Part shown: one piece after another, positions 11,437-19,389 of the stretch | Layout: every line of letters starts with the position of its first letter | Position numbering within the stretch: the first letter of the stretch is position 1 | Source of the DNA: Rhizobium rosettiformans W3 | Lineage (GTDB): Bacteria; Pseudomonadota; Alphaproteobacteria; Rhizobiales; Rhizobiaceae | DNA length: 53,690 nt | NCBI RefSeq assembly: GCF_004912135.1 | Contig: NZ_STGU01000019.1 | Coordinates: forward strand, 1-53,690 | Direction of reading: 5' to 3' | Program-made: the position numbers and the translations under genes | The notes under the pieces: generated by a model | Told to the model about the DNA's origin: nothing | Seen by the model: the letters and a program-made list of their open reading frames with translations, nothing else | Database searches by the model: none

Positions 11437-12201
11437 ATGAGTCTTGTGTTTTCGTCCCTTGGCCGCCGGCTGACGGTGGCTGCGTTTTCGGCCCTGCTGC
11501 TGTCGGGATGTTCCGGCAGCGATCGCATTCCCTTTGCCGATGTCGGCGGACCGCGGGCGGGCGACCAGCTGATCGGCAAGGTCGACCGCAGCCGGGACGG
11601 GCGGGTGCTGGTCGGGCGGGTCGGCGAGGTTTCGCCGGAGACGGCCGCCTATGCGCCGCCGGCTGCCGCGCAAAACGGCGGCAGCGCGGGCATTGATTAT
11701 CTCAACACGCCCAATCTGGCCGAGGCTCCTGCCGTCGACACTGCGGCGGATGCAGCCGGACCTTCCAGTATGACGGCGATGGCGATCCCCGAGGGTGGCG
11801 TCAACATCGACGGGGAGCTCGGGATCGGCGGGGCGTCGTTTGTCTCGGATGCCGGCTATGCCGATGCGACGAGCCCTGTCGGCGTTCAGCCGCATGTGGT
11901 GACGCAAGGCGGCGCCATGGCGATTGCCGAGGGCAATACCAGTCAGCCTGTGGTCGACGGGATCGGCTTCGACGAGCCGACGCAGATCGTGACGGGCCCG
12001 AGCGGGACCTCGCAGCCGGTCATGGCGGAGACACAGGTGGCGGAGATGCCGGAGGAGGGCGGGATCCTGCCGCTTTCGGTCGATAGCGGCAATTCCGGCT
12101 TGGAGGATCCGGTTCCGGTTTCGACCCGGCGGGCAGCGGCTGCTCCGGCGGCGTCGGGTAAGGATTGCTCGCTCTATCTCGACAAGCGGAACTGCCGCTA
12201 G
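11437..12201 (+). CDS. Hypothetical lipoprotein with conserved C-terminal Cys pair
   Basis: 254 residues from ATG 11437, with GAGGGTG upstream; the longer frame from 11314 is unsupported. A signal peptide ends in the lipobox LLLSGC, so the protein should be lipid-anchored. After it comes a long low-complexity, Ala/Gly/Pro-rich segment without recognisable domain, then a short tail (GKDCSLYLDKRNCR) with two cysteines nine residues apart that may form a disulphide. I do not recognise the family. It follows the chemoreceptor by 159 bases in the same direction. Confidence 0.8.
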   Translation: MSLVFSSLGRRLTVAAFSALLLSGCSGSDRIPFADVGGPRAGDQLIGKVDRSRDGRVLVGRVGEVSPETAAYAPPAAAQNGGSAGIDYLNTPNLAEAPAVDTAADAAGPSSMTAMAIPEGGVNIDGELGIGGASFVSDAGYADATSPVGVQPHVVTQGGAMAIAEGNTSQPVVDGIGFDEPTQIVTGPSGTSQPVMAETQVAEMPEEGGILPLSVDSGNSGLEDPVPVSTRRAAAAPAASGKDCSLYLDKRNCR

Positions 12202-12532
12202 GGTTCGCCTTCGCTTAATTTCCTAATTCGGGAATTGCCTAACTCTCTATTGCGGCCGAACTCTCTGTGTCGGGGCGGGTGACGGGGAAGGCGCTGCTTA
12301 CGACTCCGCGAGCACGGAGCATCCCACTTCGACCCGCTTCGGGTGACTGTCGGCGTCCAAGCCGTACCGGAGGGGCCGGTCGCGGGCTTGCGGGCGGGGC
12401 GGGCAGGGCCTAGAGGCTTTGGGATCGCAACCCTGTTGCCGGTCCGGCCTCCCGTCGGGTCCCGCAACAGGTGCCTTGTCCTGCCCTTCAGGCCGTCCGT
12501 TCGGACTGGCCGCCCTGATCCGGAGTGCCCCC
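12202..12532 (+). other. Long structured leader upstream of the TauE/SafE gene
   Basis: 331 bases without a convincing gene. They contain a perfect 8-base inverted repeat, CCTGTTGC at 12432-12439 and GCAACAGG at 12464-12471, and a second hairpin, GGCCGTCCG-TT-CGGACTGGCC, near 12491-12511. The second is about 12 bases before the Shine-Dalgarno-like CGGAG of the permease. The frames through here look like shadows. The paired stems could be a regulatory leader RNA, but I recognise no known riboswitch. Confidence 0.35.
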
Positions 12533-13354
12533 ATGCCGCCGATTGCCGATGTCTTGATGTTTGCCGCCATGCTGGCGGCGGCGGGTGCCGTGGCGGGGCT
12601 CTTGGCCGGCGTCTTCGGGATCGGCGGCGGCGCGGTGCTGGTGCCGGTCTTCTACCAGGTCTTCGGCTATGCCGGCATCCCGGAAGAGGTGATCATGCAT
12701 CTGGCGGTCGGTACCTCCACGGCGCTGATCGTGCCGACCTCGCTGCGGTCGTTTCGGGCGCATCAGGCGCGCGGGGCGGTCGACATGGATCTGCTCAAGG
12801 GCTGGGTGATTGCGGTGCCGCTCGGGGCGCTGCTTGCGACCGTGGTCGCGGCTTACGTTTCAAGCGCCGGGCTTCGGCTGTTCTTCGCGGTGATGGGACT
12901 GGTGCTGGCCGCCCGCATGCTCTTCCTCTCCAACCGCATGCATCTCGGCACCGAGCTGCCGGGCCAGCCCTGGCGGTTCCTGACCGGCTCGGCGATCGGG
13001 CTCTTTTCCGGGCTGATGGGGGTCGGCGGCGGGGTGTTCAACAACACCTTCATGACGATCTTCGGCCGGCCGATCCACCAGGCGGTCGCGACCTCCTCGG
13101 GTGTCGGCGTGCTGATCTCGATCCCGGCCTTTCTCGGCTTCATCTATGCCGGCTGGGGCGAGGCGGGCCTGCCGCCCTTTTCCACCGGCTATGTCAACTG
13201 GATCGCCTTTGCCGTGATCTTCCCGATCACCATGCTGGTCGCGCCCTATGGCGTGAAACTCGCCCACAGCCTCAACAAGCGGCAGCTGGAGGTGGGCTTT
13301 GCGGTGTTCCTGCTGTTTGTGTCGGCGCGGTTTTTCTGGAGCCTCTACGGCTGA
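12533..13354 (+). CDS. TauE/SafE (TSUP) family membrane permease
   Basis: 273 residues from ATG 12533 with CGGAG seven bases upstream. About eight hydrophobic helices are arranged as two related halves, each opening with the family's glycine motif (LAGVFGIGGGAVLVPVFY in the first, LMGVGGGVFNNTFMTIFG in the second). TSUP proteins move sulphite, sulphoacetate, sulpholactate or other small organic anions across the inner membrane; the substrate is not visible here. A decayed copy of its 3' end lies at 13712-13866, so the locus has undergone duplication or recombination. Confidence 0.92.
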   Translation: MPPIADVLMFAAMLAAAGAVAGLLAGVFGIGGGAVLVPVFYQVFGYAGIPEEVIMHLAVGTSTALIVPTSLRSFRAHQARGAVDMDLLKGWVIAVPLGALLATVVAAYVSSAGLRLFFAVMGLVLAARMLFLSNRMHLGTELPGQPWRFLTGSAIGLFSGLMGVGGGVFNNTFMTIFGRPIHQAVATSSGVGVLISIPAFLGFIYAGWGEAGLPPFSTGYVNWIAFAVIFPITMLVAPYGVKLAHSLNKRQLEVGFAVFLLFVSARFFWSLYG

Positions 13355-13389
13355 TCTCAGCGAAGGAGCTCGGCGGCGCGGTCGCGGAG

Positions 13390-13680
13390 CCAAGACAGGT
13401 CTGCCGCCCGATCGTTGCGCCTGACCCGCTCAACACCCTGACGGCGCCCCTGATGGTCTATCCCGGCCGGCTTCGCGGCCCGCATGGCGTCTTCCTCTGC
13501 GGCGAGGACTCGGATGCAAAGGTCGTGGTAGCCGAGCTGCTGCATAGCTCGGGCTTGACCGCGCCAATTGACCTCGGCGGGATCGACGGGGCGCGTCGCA
13601 TGGAAGGCACGATGCCCTTCTGGCTAAGGCTTTGGCGCGCGCTGGGGACGGCGGAGTTTAATTATCGGGTTGTGCGGTGA
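13390..13680 (+). pseudogene. C-terminal fragment of an NAD(P)-binding (F420-reductase-like) protein
   Basis: In frame 1 the translation runs from about 13390 to a TGA at 13678-13680. It contains LNTLTAPLMVYPGRL, GPHGVFLCGEDSDAK, APIDLGGI and FWLRLWRALGTAEFN followed by YRVVR. These pieces match the C-terminal third of predicted dinucleotide-binding enzymes of the NADPH-dependent F420 reductase-like (COG2085) type. The N-terminal Rossmann fold with its GxGxxG motif is absent: upstream lies the intact permease gene in another frame. It is therefore a truncated remnant. Confidence 0.7.
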
Positions 13681-13711
13681 GGGGGGCGCCGCCGTCTTCG
13701 ATAGGCCTCGT

Positions 13712-13866
13712 CACTGGATCGCCTTTGCGGTGAATCTTCCGATCGCCATGCTGGTCACGCCTTATGGCGGGTAGCTGGCGCGCCGGCCAACAAGCCGCAG
13801 TTGGAGATTGGGTTTGCGGTGATCCTGCCGTTTGCAGGGGTGGTCTTCTGGAGTTTGGTGAAGTGA
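13712..13866 (+). pseudogene. Decayed duplicate of the TauE/SafE 3' end
   Basis: Translation gives HWIAFAVNLPIAMLVTPYGG then a stop. After a frame change come NKPQLEIGFAVILPFAG and VVFWSLVK before a TGA. The intact gene ends NWIAFAVIFPITMLVAPYG, NKRQLEVGFAVFLLFVSA and RFFWSLYG. The order and spacing are the same, with a stop codon and a frameshift in the copy. It is a nonfunctional paralogous fragment about 360 bases downstream of the intact gene. Confidence 0.9.
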
Positions 13867-14046
13867 GTAAGGGGTCCAATCAAGAGGCACCTCAACAAAA
13901 CGACTCCAAAATGCTTGCTACCAACTGTTCATATCCCTCCTCTCAGGCAAGGCTAAGGTTGTTGGTCAGTGAAACAAACGGCGCTTTCAGGTTGATAAGC
14001 TGCCCTGGATATCTAATACTTTTAGCTGTGAGGCACGGTCGGTATA

Positions 14047-14964
14047 ATGCCTGCGTTACAGCGTGAGTCTCTGCGAGATACGCTGTCCAACATCGATATT
14101 GTGGATTTCAGCTTGGCCAATTTCATTCTAGAAAACATCAATATCGGCAATGGGCTTGGCATCCTGGGCATTCTTGTAGGGTACTATCTGTATTCAAAGT
14201 CGAAAACGAAATACAGGCTCCACTACGTAGTGCGAGAGACAAGTGTCGTTAGCTTGAGTGGGCCGGAAATTTCAGAGTATTTAGAAATATTCTTCACCGG
14301 TCGAAAGGTGCCTCGAGTCACTTCTTCTAAGATTATATTGTGGAACACCGGCAACGCCCCAATAAGTCCAGAGGATTTTTTAAGTGAAAATTTGTTGAAA
14401 GTCTCGTTCGCGGAGAATCAAGCTGAGGTGCTTGAGGCTTCTGTGTTGGAAGCTGATACTCCTGAAAATGGCGCGCGCGTGCGCGTGGATGAGAATAACA
14501 GCGTGGTTTTGGAGTATGAGGTGATCAGGCCGAAGGAGGGGGTCGTTTTGGAAATTCTCCATACGGGATCTTCGGGGTCTATCAAGCTATCTGGGAAGAT
14601 CCGGCGGGAGTCACATCTGATCTACAGATCCTCTTCGCTGTTCGATAGCGACGAACTGTTTCACCCATTATTTCCGTTTAAGCGGGTGGCATTCCCCGTT
14701 GTATTGTTGTTCATGCTTTTATTCTTCGCCTGGGTCGCGGGAAAGTTTGCTTACGCCGGTATCATAGGAATATCGAAGGTGTCCATGATGGCTAAAGATG
14801 CCGGTTGGCCCACATATGGCTTTGAGAAGATGGTAACGTCGCAGGTTGCGGGGTACGGCGACTTGGTCATTTTCTGTCTAACTACTGTGTTTTTTATCCA
14901 GGACCTGTATCGCGGGTGGACATCTACCCCTTCGCGGAAAGTCTCTTCAGCATTTCGAAGATGA
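14047..14964 (+). CDS. Unknown membrane protein in A/T-rich DNA
   Basis: 305 residues from ATG 14047. There is a hydrophobic segment near the N-terminus (GLGILGILVGYYLYS), a soluble beta-rich middle part (about residues 55-210), and two or three C-terminal helices (VVLLFMLLFFAWVAGKFAYAG and DLVIFCLTTVFFIQDLY). I do not recognise the family. Codon use differs from all neighbours: many A/T-ending codons such as AAA, TTA and ATA. It follows directly after gene debris. Foreign origin is likely, and a defence or surface role is possible but not shown. Confidence 0.7.
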   Translation: MPALQRESLRDTLSNIDIVDFSLANFILENINIGNGLGILGILVGYYLYSKSKTKYRLHYVVRETSVVSLSGPEISEYLEIFFTGRKVPRVTSSKIILWNTGNAPISPEDFLSENLLKVSFAENQAEVLEASVLEADTPENGARVRVDENNSVVLEYEVIRPKEGVVLEILHTGSSGSIKLSGKIRRESHLIYRSSSLFDSDELFHPLFPFKRVAFPVVLLFMLLFFAWVAGKFAYAGIIGISKVSMMAKDAGWPTYGFEKMVTSQVAGYGDLVIFCLTTVFFIQDLYRGWTSTPSRKVSSAFRR

Positions 14965-15111
14965 GCACAGGTCACTCGTCCTGCCGCATGAACTGGCGAG
15001 TAAGAGAGTACGTGTGCTGCACCTACAAGCCTTAAGGATCGTAGCTCTTCCAACTTTGAGGCGCGCCATGAAATTCGGCTAAGAGTTCCCGAAGAGCATT
15101 GCGTCGGCTGG

Positions 15112-15158
15112 GGCCTCGATCCTTCGAGGCCCGCTTGCGCGGGCAGCTCAGGATGAGG
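15112..15158. repeat. Rhizobial palindromic repeat (CTTCGAGGC...CTCAGGATGAGG type)
   Basis: The segment reads from GGCCTCGATCCTTCGAGGC through a perfect GCCCGC-TTGC-GCGGGC hairpin to CTCAGGATGAGG. Repeats of this form are scattered between genes in rhizobia and related alphaproteobacteria. It lies in the 316-base gap 14965-15280 together with the repeat at 15216-15247; the rest of the gap shows nothing I recognise. Confidence 0.8.
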
Positions 15159-15215
15159 GGTGGCGTGGGGTGCGCGGCTGCTACTGTACGGGGAGACGTG
15201 GTGCCTGGGGACAGT

Positions 15216-15247
15216 CCCCTCCCAAACCCTCCCCACAGGGGAGAGGG
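15216..15247. repeat. Intergenic copy of the CCCTCCCC/GGGGAGGG mosaic repeat
   Basis: CCCTCCCC-ACA-GGGGAGAGGG (15227-15247) is an inverted repeat of the same type as the two elements read through inside uvrB, preceded by a CCCCTCCC stretch. It lies just downstream of the stop of the minus-strand GlxA-type gene, a usual position for these elements. Confidence 0.65.
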
Positions 15248-15280
15248 CTTAATCTGGCCTCGCCCTTTGTGGCGCGTGGC

Positions 15281-16306
15281 TTACACCACCACGCCCGTCC
15301 GGTTGCTCGACATCGTCAGCTTGCGCTCAGCGCGCTCCTGTTGGGGAGAGCGGTTGTAGAGTTCGCGGTAACACTTGGAGAAGTGCGAGGCGGAGACGAA
15401 GCCGCAGGCGACGGCGACTTCGACGACGGGCATGGAGGACTGGACCAGCAGATGACGGGCGCGGTCGAGGCGGATTTCGAGATAGTAGCGGGCGGGGGAG
15501 CGGCCCATTTCCTGTCTGAAGAGGCGCTCGATCTGGCGGCGCGAAAGGCCGGCATCGTCAGCGATCTCAAGGAGCGACAGCGGTTCGGCAAGATTGGCTT
15601 CCATCAGCTCGATGATCTGCAGCACCTTGGAATTCTGCACGCCGAGGCGAGCGCGGAGCGGCAGGCGCTGGCGGTCGTTGGCGGAGCGGACGCGGTCGGT
15701 CAGGTGCTGTTCGCAGACGCGGTTGACGAGGCCTTCGCCGAAATCCTGGCCGATCAGGTTCAGCATCATATCGAGCGAGGCAGTACCGCCGGCGCAGGTG
15801 TAGAGATTGCCATCGACTTCGTAGAGGTCGGCATAGACTTCCGCCTGGGGGAAGGTTTCGGAGAAGCCGGGCAGGTTTTCCCAGTGGATGGCGCAGCGCT
15901 TGCCATTCAACAGGCCGGCTTGGGCCAGCACATGGGCGCCCGTACAGAGCGAGCCGACCGCGACATTGCGGTTATAGGCTTCGCGAAGCCAGGCATTGAC
16001 CGACTTGTTGTTGAACTCCTCGACATAGATGCCGGAACAGACGATCGCCATGTTCGGTCGGTTTTCGCCGCCGAGGAAACGGCGCTCGTCGGCGAGCGAG
16101 GAATTGACCTCGATGCCGATGCCGGAGGAGGAATAGACCTTCTGGCCATCGACCGAGGCGAGGCGCCATTCATAGGCCGCATAGCCCAGCATGCGGTTGG
16201 CGATGCGCAGCGTCTCGATGGCGCCGGCAAAGGGCAGGAGGGTGAAATGGGGTACGAGGAAGAAGACGAGCGAACGCTTCTTGGTCTGCGTCATTTGCTT
16301 GCTCAT
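15281..16306 (-). CDS. GlxA-type AraC regulator (DJ-1/PfpI plus AraC helix-turn-helix)
   Basis: 341 residues from ATG 16306 (MSKQMTQT). The N-terminal about 200 residues form a class I amidotransferase-like/DJ-1 domain with the typical GSLCTGAHVLAQAGLL segment around the nucleophile-elbow cysteine. The C-terminal AraC domain has two helix-turn-helix units (LLEIADDAGLSRRQIERLFR; VVEVAVACGFVSASHFSKCY). Regulators of this architecture control choline, glycine betaine, carnitine or arginine catabolism in proteobacteria. That is a plausible but unproven link to the methylamine cluster 12 kb away. A palindrome lies about 70 bases upstream. Confidence 0.93.
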   Translation of the reverse strand: MSKQMTQTKKRSLVFFLVPHFTLLPFAGAIETLRIANRMLGYAAYEWRLASVDGQKVYSSSGIGIEVNSSLADERRFLGGENRPNMAIVCSGIYVEEFNNKSVNAWLREAYNRNVAVGSLCTGAHVLAQAGLLNGKRCAIHWENLPGFSETFPQAEVYADLYEVDGNLYTCAGGTASLDMMLNLIGQDFGEGLVNRVCEQHLTDRVRSANDRQRLPLRARLGVQNSKVLQIIELMEANLAEPLSLLEIADDAGLSRRQIERLFRQEMGRSPARYYLEIRLDRARHLLVQSSMPVVEVAVACGFVSASHFSKCYRELYNRSPQQERAERKLTMSSNRTGVVV

Positions 16307-16376
16307 GATGGTGCCGGTGTCCTTGCTGCCGTTCCCTTGTTTTCCGGCATGCTCCGCCTGAATTGATCGCCGCGAT

Positions 16377-16391
16377 TGTCGTTTTACGACA
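16377..16391. promoter_or_regulatory. Palindrome upstream of the GlxA-type gene
   Basis: TGTCGT-TTT-ACGACA is a perfect inverted repeat 70 bases upstream of the regulator start. A related sequence on the opposite strand, AGTTTTGCGACG (complement of about 16409-16420), shares the TTTTxCGAC core. Two related sites at this distance suit autoregulation by the AraC-type protein. Confidence 0.5.
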
Positions 16392-16637
16392 TTGTCATGA
16401 AGCCAGACGTCGCAAAACTGTCGATGATCGCTAAAGGGCGACATAACAAGGCATTTTTCAGGCTGCGACGCCGTGAACCGGGCGGTTTTTAAGAGGTCAG
16501 CGGTAGCGGGTTGAAAAGCCTTGGCTTAACGGAATGCGGCGATGCGCGGAGACGGGCAGGCGACTGCCCCGTTTGCGACGCGCCATGATCCGGCGGGGGC
16601 GGGGCGGTCGCAAACGGGGTGCCGGGAGATCTCGATA

Positions 16638-16889
16638 TCAAGGGGCGGTGTCGCCGGCAGGCCAGCCGAGATCCTTGCGCAGATCGAAGGGCAGCGCCTC
16701 GAGGGCTGCGGCGTCGAGCCGGCGGCGACGGTGGCTGGCAATCGCATTCGCCACGGCCTTCATGGCGGCGGCGAGGCGATCGGCGGCGCGGCTTGCGCGC
16801 TCGTCGAGCGTCAGGGCAGCGGCAGCCGCGCGGGAACGCTCGGCGCGGGGGATCGGGGTATCGCAGCAAACCATGGTCATGGTCGTCAT
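16638..16889 (-). CDS. Small DUF1127-like protein
   Basis: Up to 83 residues. ATG 16889 directly abuts an AGAGG, while ATG 16880 (80 residues) has the same AGAGG nine bases upstream and is the better start by spacing. The C-terminus, HRRRRLDAAALEALPFDLRKDLGW, follows the DUF1127/YjiS pattern of an Arg-rich run, a 'L..L...L.DLG' helix and a Gly-Trp. In Agrobacterium and Brucella, small DUF1127 proteins affect RNA turnover and phosphate or carbon metabolism. A second such gene lies upstream in the same direction. Confidence 0.75.
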   Translation of the reverse strand: MTTMTMVCCDTPIPRAERSRAAAAALTLDERASRAADRLAAAMKAVANAIASHRRRRLDAAALEALPFDLRKDLGWPAGDTAP

Positions 16890-16971
16890 CCTCTCGGGTT
16901 CAGCGGCCGCTTGCCTTCTCGTCTTTCACTCCGAAGCAGGGCCGAGTCTTCTTGTGGTCCTCTTTGTTCCA

Positions 16972-17172
16972 TCAATCAAACGAATGTTTCTGATGCCTCT
17001 CATTCTGAAAGCTTATCAATTGTCGGTGGCGGGTGAGGCCGATGTCGTCGCGCAGGGCGGGGCCGAGGGCTTCGAGCGCCTGGCGGGTCTGCTCGCGGAT
17101 CGACTGGCGCTTCGTGTCGCGCATCAGGCTCGAAAGCCGCTGCGAGAGGGTGTGAAGGCGGGCTTCTGTCAT
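16972..17172 (-). CDS. Small DUF1127-like protein
   Basis: 66 residues from ATG 17172, chosen because a perfect AGGAGG lies seven bases upstream; the longer frame from 17262 is unlikely. The sequence is charged and helical (MTEARLHTLSQRLSSLMRD) and contains ALEALGPALRDDIGLTRHR, the DUF1127 pattern of a 'L..L...LRDDIGL.R' helix. It is divergent from the LysR gene, with 111 bases between starts, an arrangement that suggests LysR control. Confidence 0.8.
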   Translation of the reverse strand: MTEARLHTLSQRLSSLMRDTKRQSIREQTRQALEALGPALRDDIGLTRHRQLISFQNERHQKHSFD

Positions 17173-17283
17173 GGCGTGCTCCTCCTGATCGTATGCGATG
17201 AGAAGCAGGATGCGCCCGGATTGACATTCAATCAAACGCAATAGTATCGTCTTCAAGTTCAATTTTGCTGAAGGTCAATCGCC

Positions 17284-18180
17284 ATGACACTCATGCTGCG
17301 CCAGCCGCTTCCGCTTCTCGACAATGACGTGCTTCGGACCTTCGTGGCGATTGCCGAAACCGGCAGTTTCACCACCGCCGCCGACCGGGTCTATCGCACG
17401 CCGTCCGCCGTCTCGATGCAGATCAAGAAGCTCGAGGAGCAGCTGAACGTGACGCTGTTCCTGCGCGATGCGCGTTCGGTGACGCTGACGGAAAGCGGCG
17501 AGGTGCTGTTGCCCTATGCACGGCGCATGCTGGCGCTGTCGAACGAGGCGGTGGGGCGCTTCCGCATGCCGGAAATGAAGGGGGTCGTCAGGCTCGGCGC
17601 GCCCGATGATATCGGCGAGCGTTTCATGCCGACGATTCTCCGCCGCTTTGCCGAGCTTTATCCGCTGATCATGGTCGATCTGACGGTCGATACGTCAGGG
17701 GCGCTCAGGCGGCGGCTCGCCGAGCAGCGGCTCGACCTGACGCTGGTCAATTGCGCGCCGGGACAGGTGGTGCATGAGGGCGAGGTGATCCATCAGGAGC
17801 AGCTGGTCTGGGCGGGGGCGAAATGCGGCACGGCGCATATGCGCGATCCGCTGCCCGTGTCGATCTGGGAAGACGGCTGCTGCTGGCGGGCGGATGCTTT
17901 GGCGAGGCTCGACAAGGAGAAGCGTCCCTACCGCATCGCCTATCTCTCGGCGCATACGATGGCGCAGCGCGCGGCGGTGATTGCCGATCTGGCCGTCGCG
18001 CCGCTTCCGCGCAGCTATCTGACCGACGACATGACGGCGCTGGGATCCAAGCACGGGCTGCCGGAGCTCGGCTCCTTCGAGGTGCGGTTGCTCACCGGCA
18101 AGGAGACGTCGGAGACGATCCAGGCGGTGGCCGACAGTGTGCGCTATGCCTTTGCCGAGATGATCGGCATGGCGGCGTGA
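17284..18180 (+). CDS. LysR-family regulator, LsrB/VtlR-like
   Basis: 298 residues. The N-terminal winged helix-turn-helix is LLDNDVLRTFVAIAETGSF and following, with a TPSAVSMQIKKLEEQL recognition helix. The effector domain includes GVVRLGAPDDIGERFMP, LVWAGAKCGTAH and IAYLSAHTMAQRAAV. This wording is close to what I recall of LsrB of Sinorhizobium and VtlR of Agrobacterium/Brucella. Those regulators affect host interaction, redox response and small DUF1127 genes. Two DUF1127-like genes lie divergently beside it, which supports the assignment, but a relative rather than the orthologue is possible. GAAGG lies nine bases before the ATG. Confidence 0.9.
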   Translation: MTLMLRQPLPLLDNDVLRTFVAIAETGSFTTAADRVYRTPSAVSMQIKKLEEQLNVTLFLRDARSVTLTESGEVLLPYARRMLALSNEAVGRFRMPEMKGVVRLGAPDDIGERFMPTILRRFAELYPLIMVDLTVDTSGALRRRLAEQRLDLTLVNCAPGQVVHEGEVIHQEQLVWAGAKCGTAHMRDPLPVSIWEDGCCWRADALARLDKEKRPYRIAYLSAHTMAQRAAVIADLAVAPLPRSYLTDDMTALGSKHGLPELGSFEVRLLTGKETSETIQAVADSVRYAFAEMIGMAA

Positions 18181-18276
18181 GGGACGGCTCGGTCAGCAAT
18201 TGGTGAATTCTGGAATTAGGAAAATGCCGAATTGCGTTTTGGCGAATGGGCAGTGGGTAGCAGGATTCAAGTGCGG

Positions 18277-18711
18277 ATGAATGAAGAGACGAAGGGGCTG
18301 AGGCTCGAGGATTTTGCAGGCCAGGCTTACGATAAACTGCGGTATGGCGACACCGACCGGCAGGGGCATGTCAACAATGCGGTCTTTGCCACCTTCATGG
18401 AAACGGGGCGCGTGGAACTGATCTACAACCCGGATGATCCGCTGCTCGGGGACGGATTCTCCTTCGTGCTCGCCAAGCTCGACATCAACTATATCGCCGA
18501 GGTCTTGTGGCCCGGGACGGTGGAGATCGGCACGCGGGTGACGCGGGTCGGGCGGTCGTCGGTGACCATGCAGCAGGCGGTGTTTCAGAACGGCCGGCTG
18601 TGTGCCTCGGCCGAAACGGTGGTGGTGCATTTCGACCAGACGACGCGCAAGTCGCAGGCTTTTTCGGACGAGCAGCGGGCGAAGCTCGAGGGGTGGATCT
18701 CGGCGGGGTAG
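18277..18711 (+). CDS. 4-hydroxybenzoyl-CoA thioesterase-like (YbgC type) hotdog protein
   Basis: 144 residues from ATG 18277 (MNEETKG); the longer frame starts with TTG at 18232. The family signature is KLRYGDTDRQGHVNNAVFATFMETGR, with the catalytic Asp in 'Y.DTD..GHVNN'. These enzymes hydrolyse acyl-CoA thioesters in the cytoplasm, and the natural substrate is not predictable. It is convergent with the phosphatase-like gene, five bases apart. Confidence 0.9.
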   Translation: MNEETKGLRLEDFAGQAYDKLRYGDTDRQGHVNNAVFATFMETGRVELIYNPDDPLLGDGFSFVLAKLDINYIAEVLWPGTVEIGTRVTRVGRSSVTMQQAVFQNGRLCASAETVVVHFDQTTRKSQAFSDEQRAKLEGWISAG

Positions 18712-18715
18712 TGGA

Positions 18716-19345
18716 TCAGGTGAGGTCGGCGAGATGGGCCGTGTCACCGAGCGTGACGACGGCGCGGCTCTTCCACTGGGCGTTCTCTGCGAGATGCGTG
18801 ATGCTGCCCGACTTGACCGGAAAGGTCACTCTCCCAAGGCTTTCGATCGGCATGCCTATCCACCAGGCGATGACGAAGGTCAGCGCAAAGCCGTGGGTCA
18901 CGATGATGTGGCAGTCGGCGGGATCGGCGAGGATCTCGTCCATGACGCGGTAAATGCGGGTTGCGGTCTGGCGTCGGGTTTCGGCGCGCTCGATGCCGCC
19001 GGTATCGTCGAGGCTGCCTTCATCCGGCACGGGCAGGCGGCGGGCGTCGAGCCAGGCTTGTGGCCGGCCTTCGGCGACACCGTAGCTCATTTCCCGCAAC
19101 TCCGGCGTCAGGCGGGGCGGGACGGAGAGGTGTCTGCCGATAATTTCGGCGGTCTCGCTGCAGCGCAGGAGATCCGAAGAAGTAAGCAGCGGCGTCTCGC
19201 CGGCCCAGAGGTCTGCGAGGCGCGCGGCGATCGCCTCGGCCTGGCGGCGGCCGAGATCCGTGAGGCCTGCGTCGTACCAGCCGCCGACCTTTTTCTCGAC
19301 ATGGTGGATCGATTGCGGATGGGTGACGACGTAGAGCGTTTTCAT
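18716..19345 (-). CDS. Histidine phosphatase superfamily protein with altered RHG motif
   Basis: 209 residues. The fold markers of the phosphoglycerate-mutase-like superfamily are visible: opening YVVTHPQSIHH, LTDLGRRQAEAIA, LLTSSDLLRCSETAEII, ELREMSYGVAEG and a second catalytic histidine in CHIIVTHGFALTFV. The usual Arg-His-Gly is Thr-His-Pro, so the histidine remains but its partner arginine is missing. Activity on the usual phosphoester substrates is uncertain. The ATG 19345 is followed upstream by GGGGCC-type sequence with a weak GGAGGC. Confidence 0.88.
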   Translation of the reverse strand: MKTLYVVTHPQSIHHVEKKVGGWYDAGLTDLGRRQAEAIAARLADLWAGETPLLTSSDLLRCSETAEIIGRHLSVPPRLTPELREMSYGVAEGRPQAWLDARRLPVPDEGSLDDTGGIERAETRRQTATRIYRVMDEILADPADCHIIVTHGFALTFVIAWWIGMPIESLGRVTFPVKSGSITHLAENAQWKSRAVVTLGDTAHLADLT

Positions 19346-19389
19346 GCGGGGCCTCCCGGATTGTGGCTGCCCCGCATGGGAGGCTGGTT

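Noticed and set aside
13357..13545. 62-codon minus-strand frame
   Set aside because: It lies antisense to the NAD(P)-binding-protein remnant and has no ribosome binding site.
12343..13680. 445-codon frame across the TauE/SafE gene
   Set aside because: The first three quarters are a shadow of the permease; only the part after about 13390 is protein-like and is reported as a pseudogene fragment.
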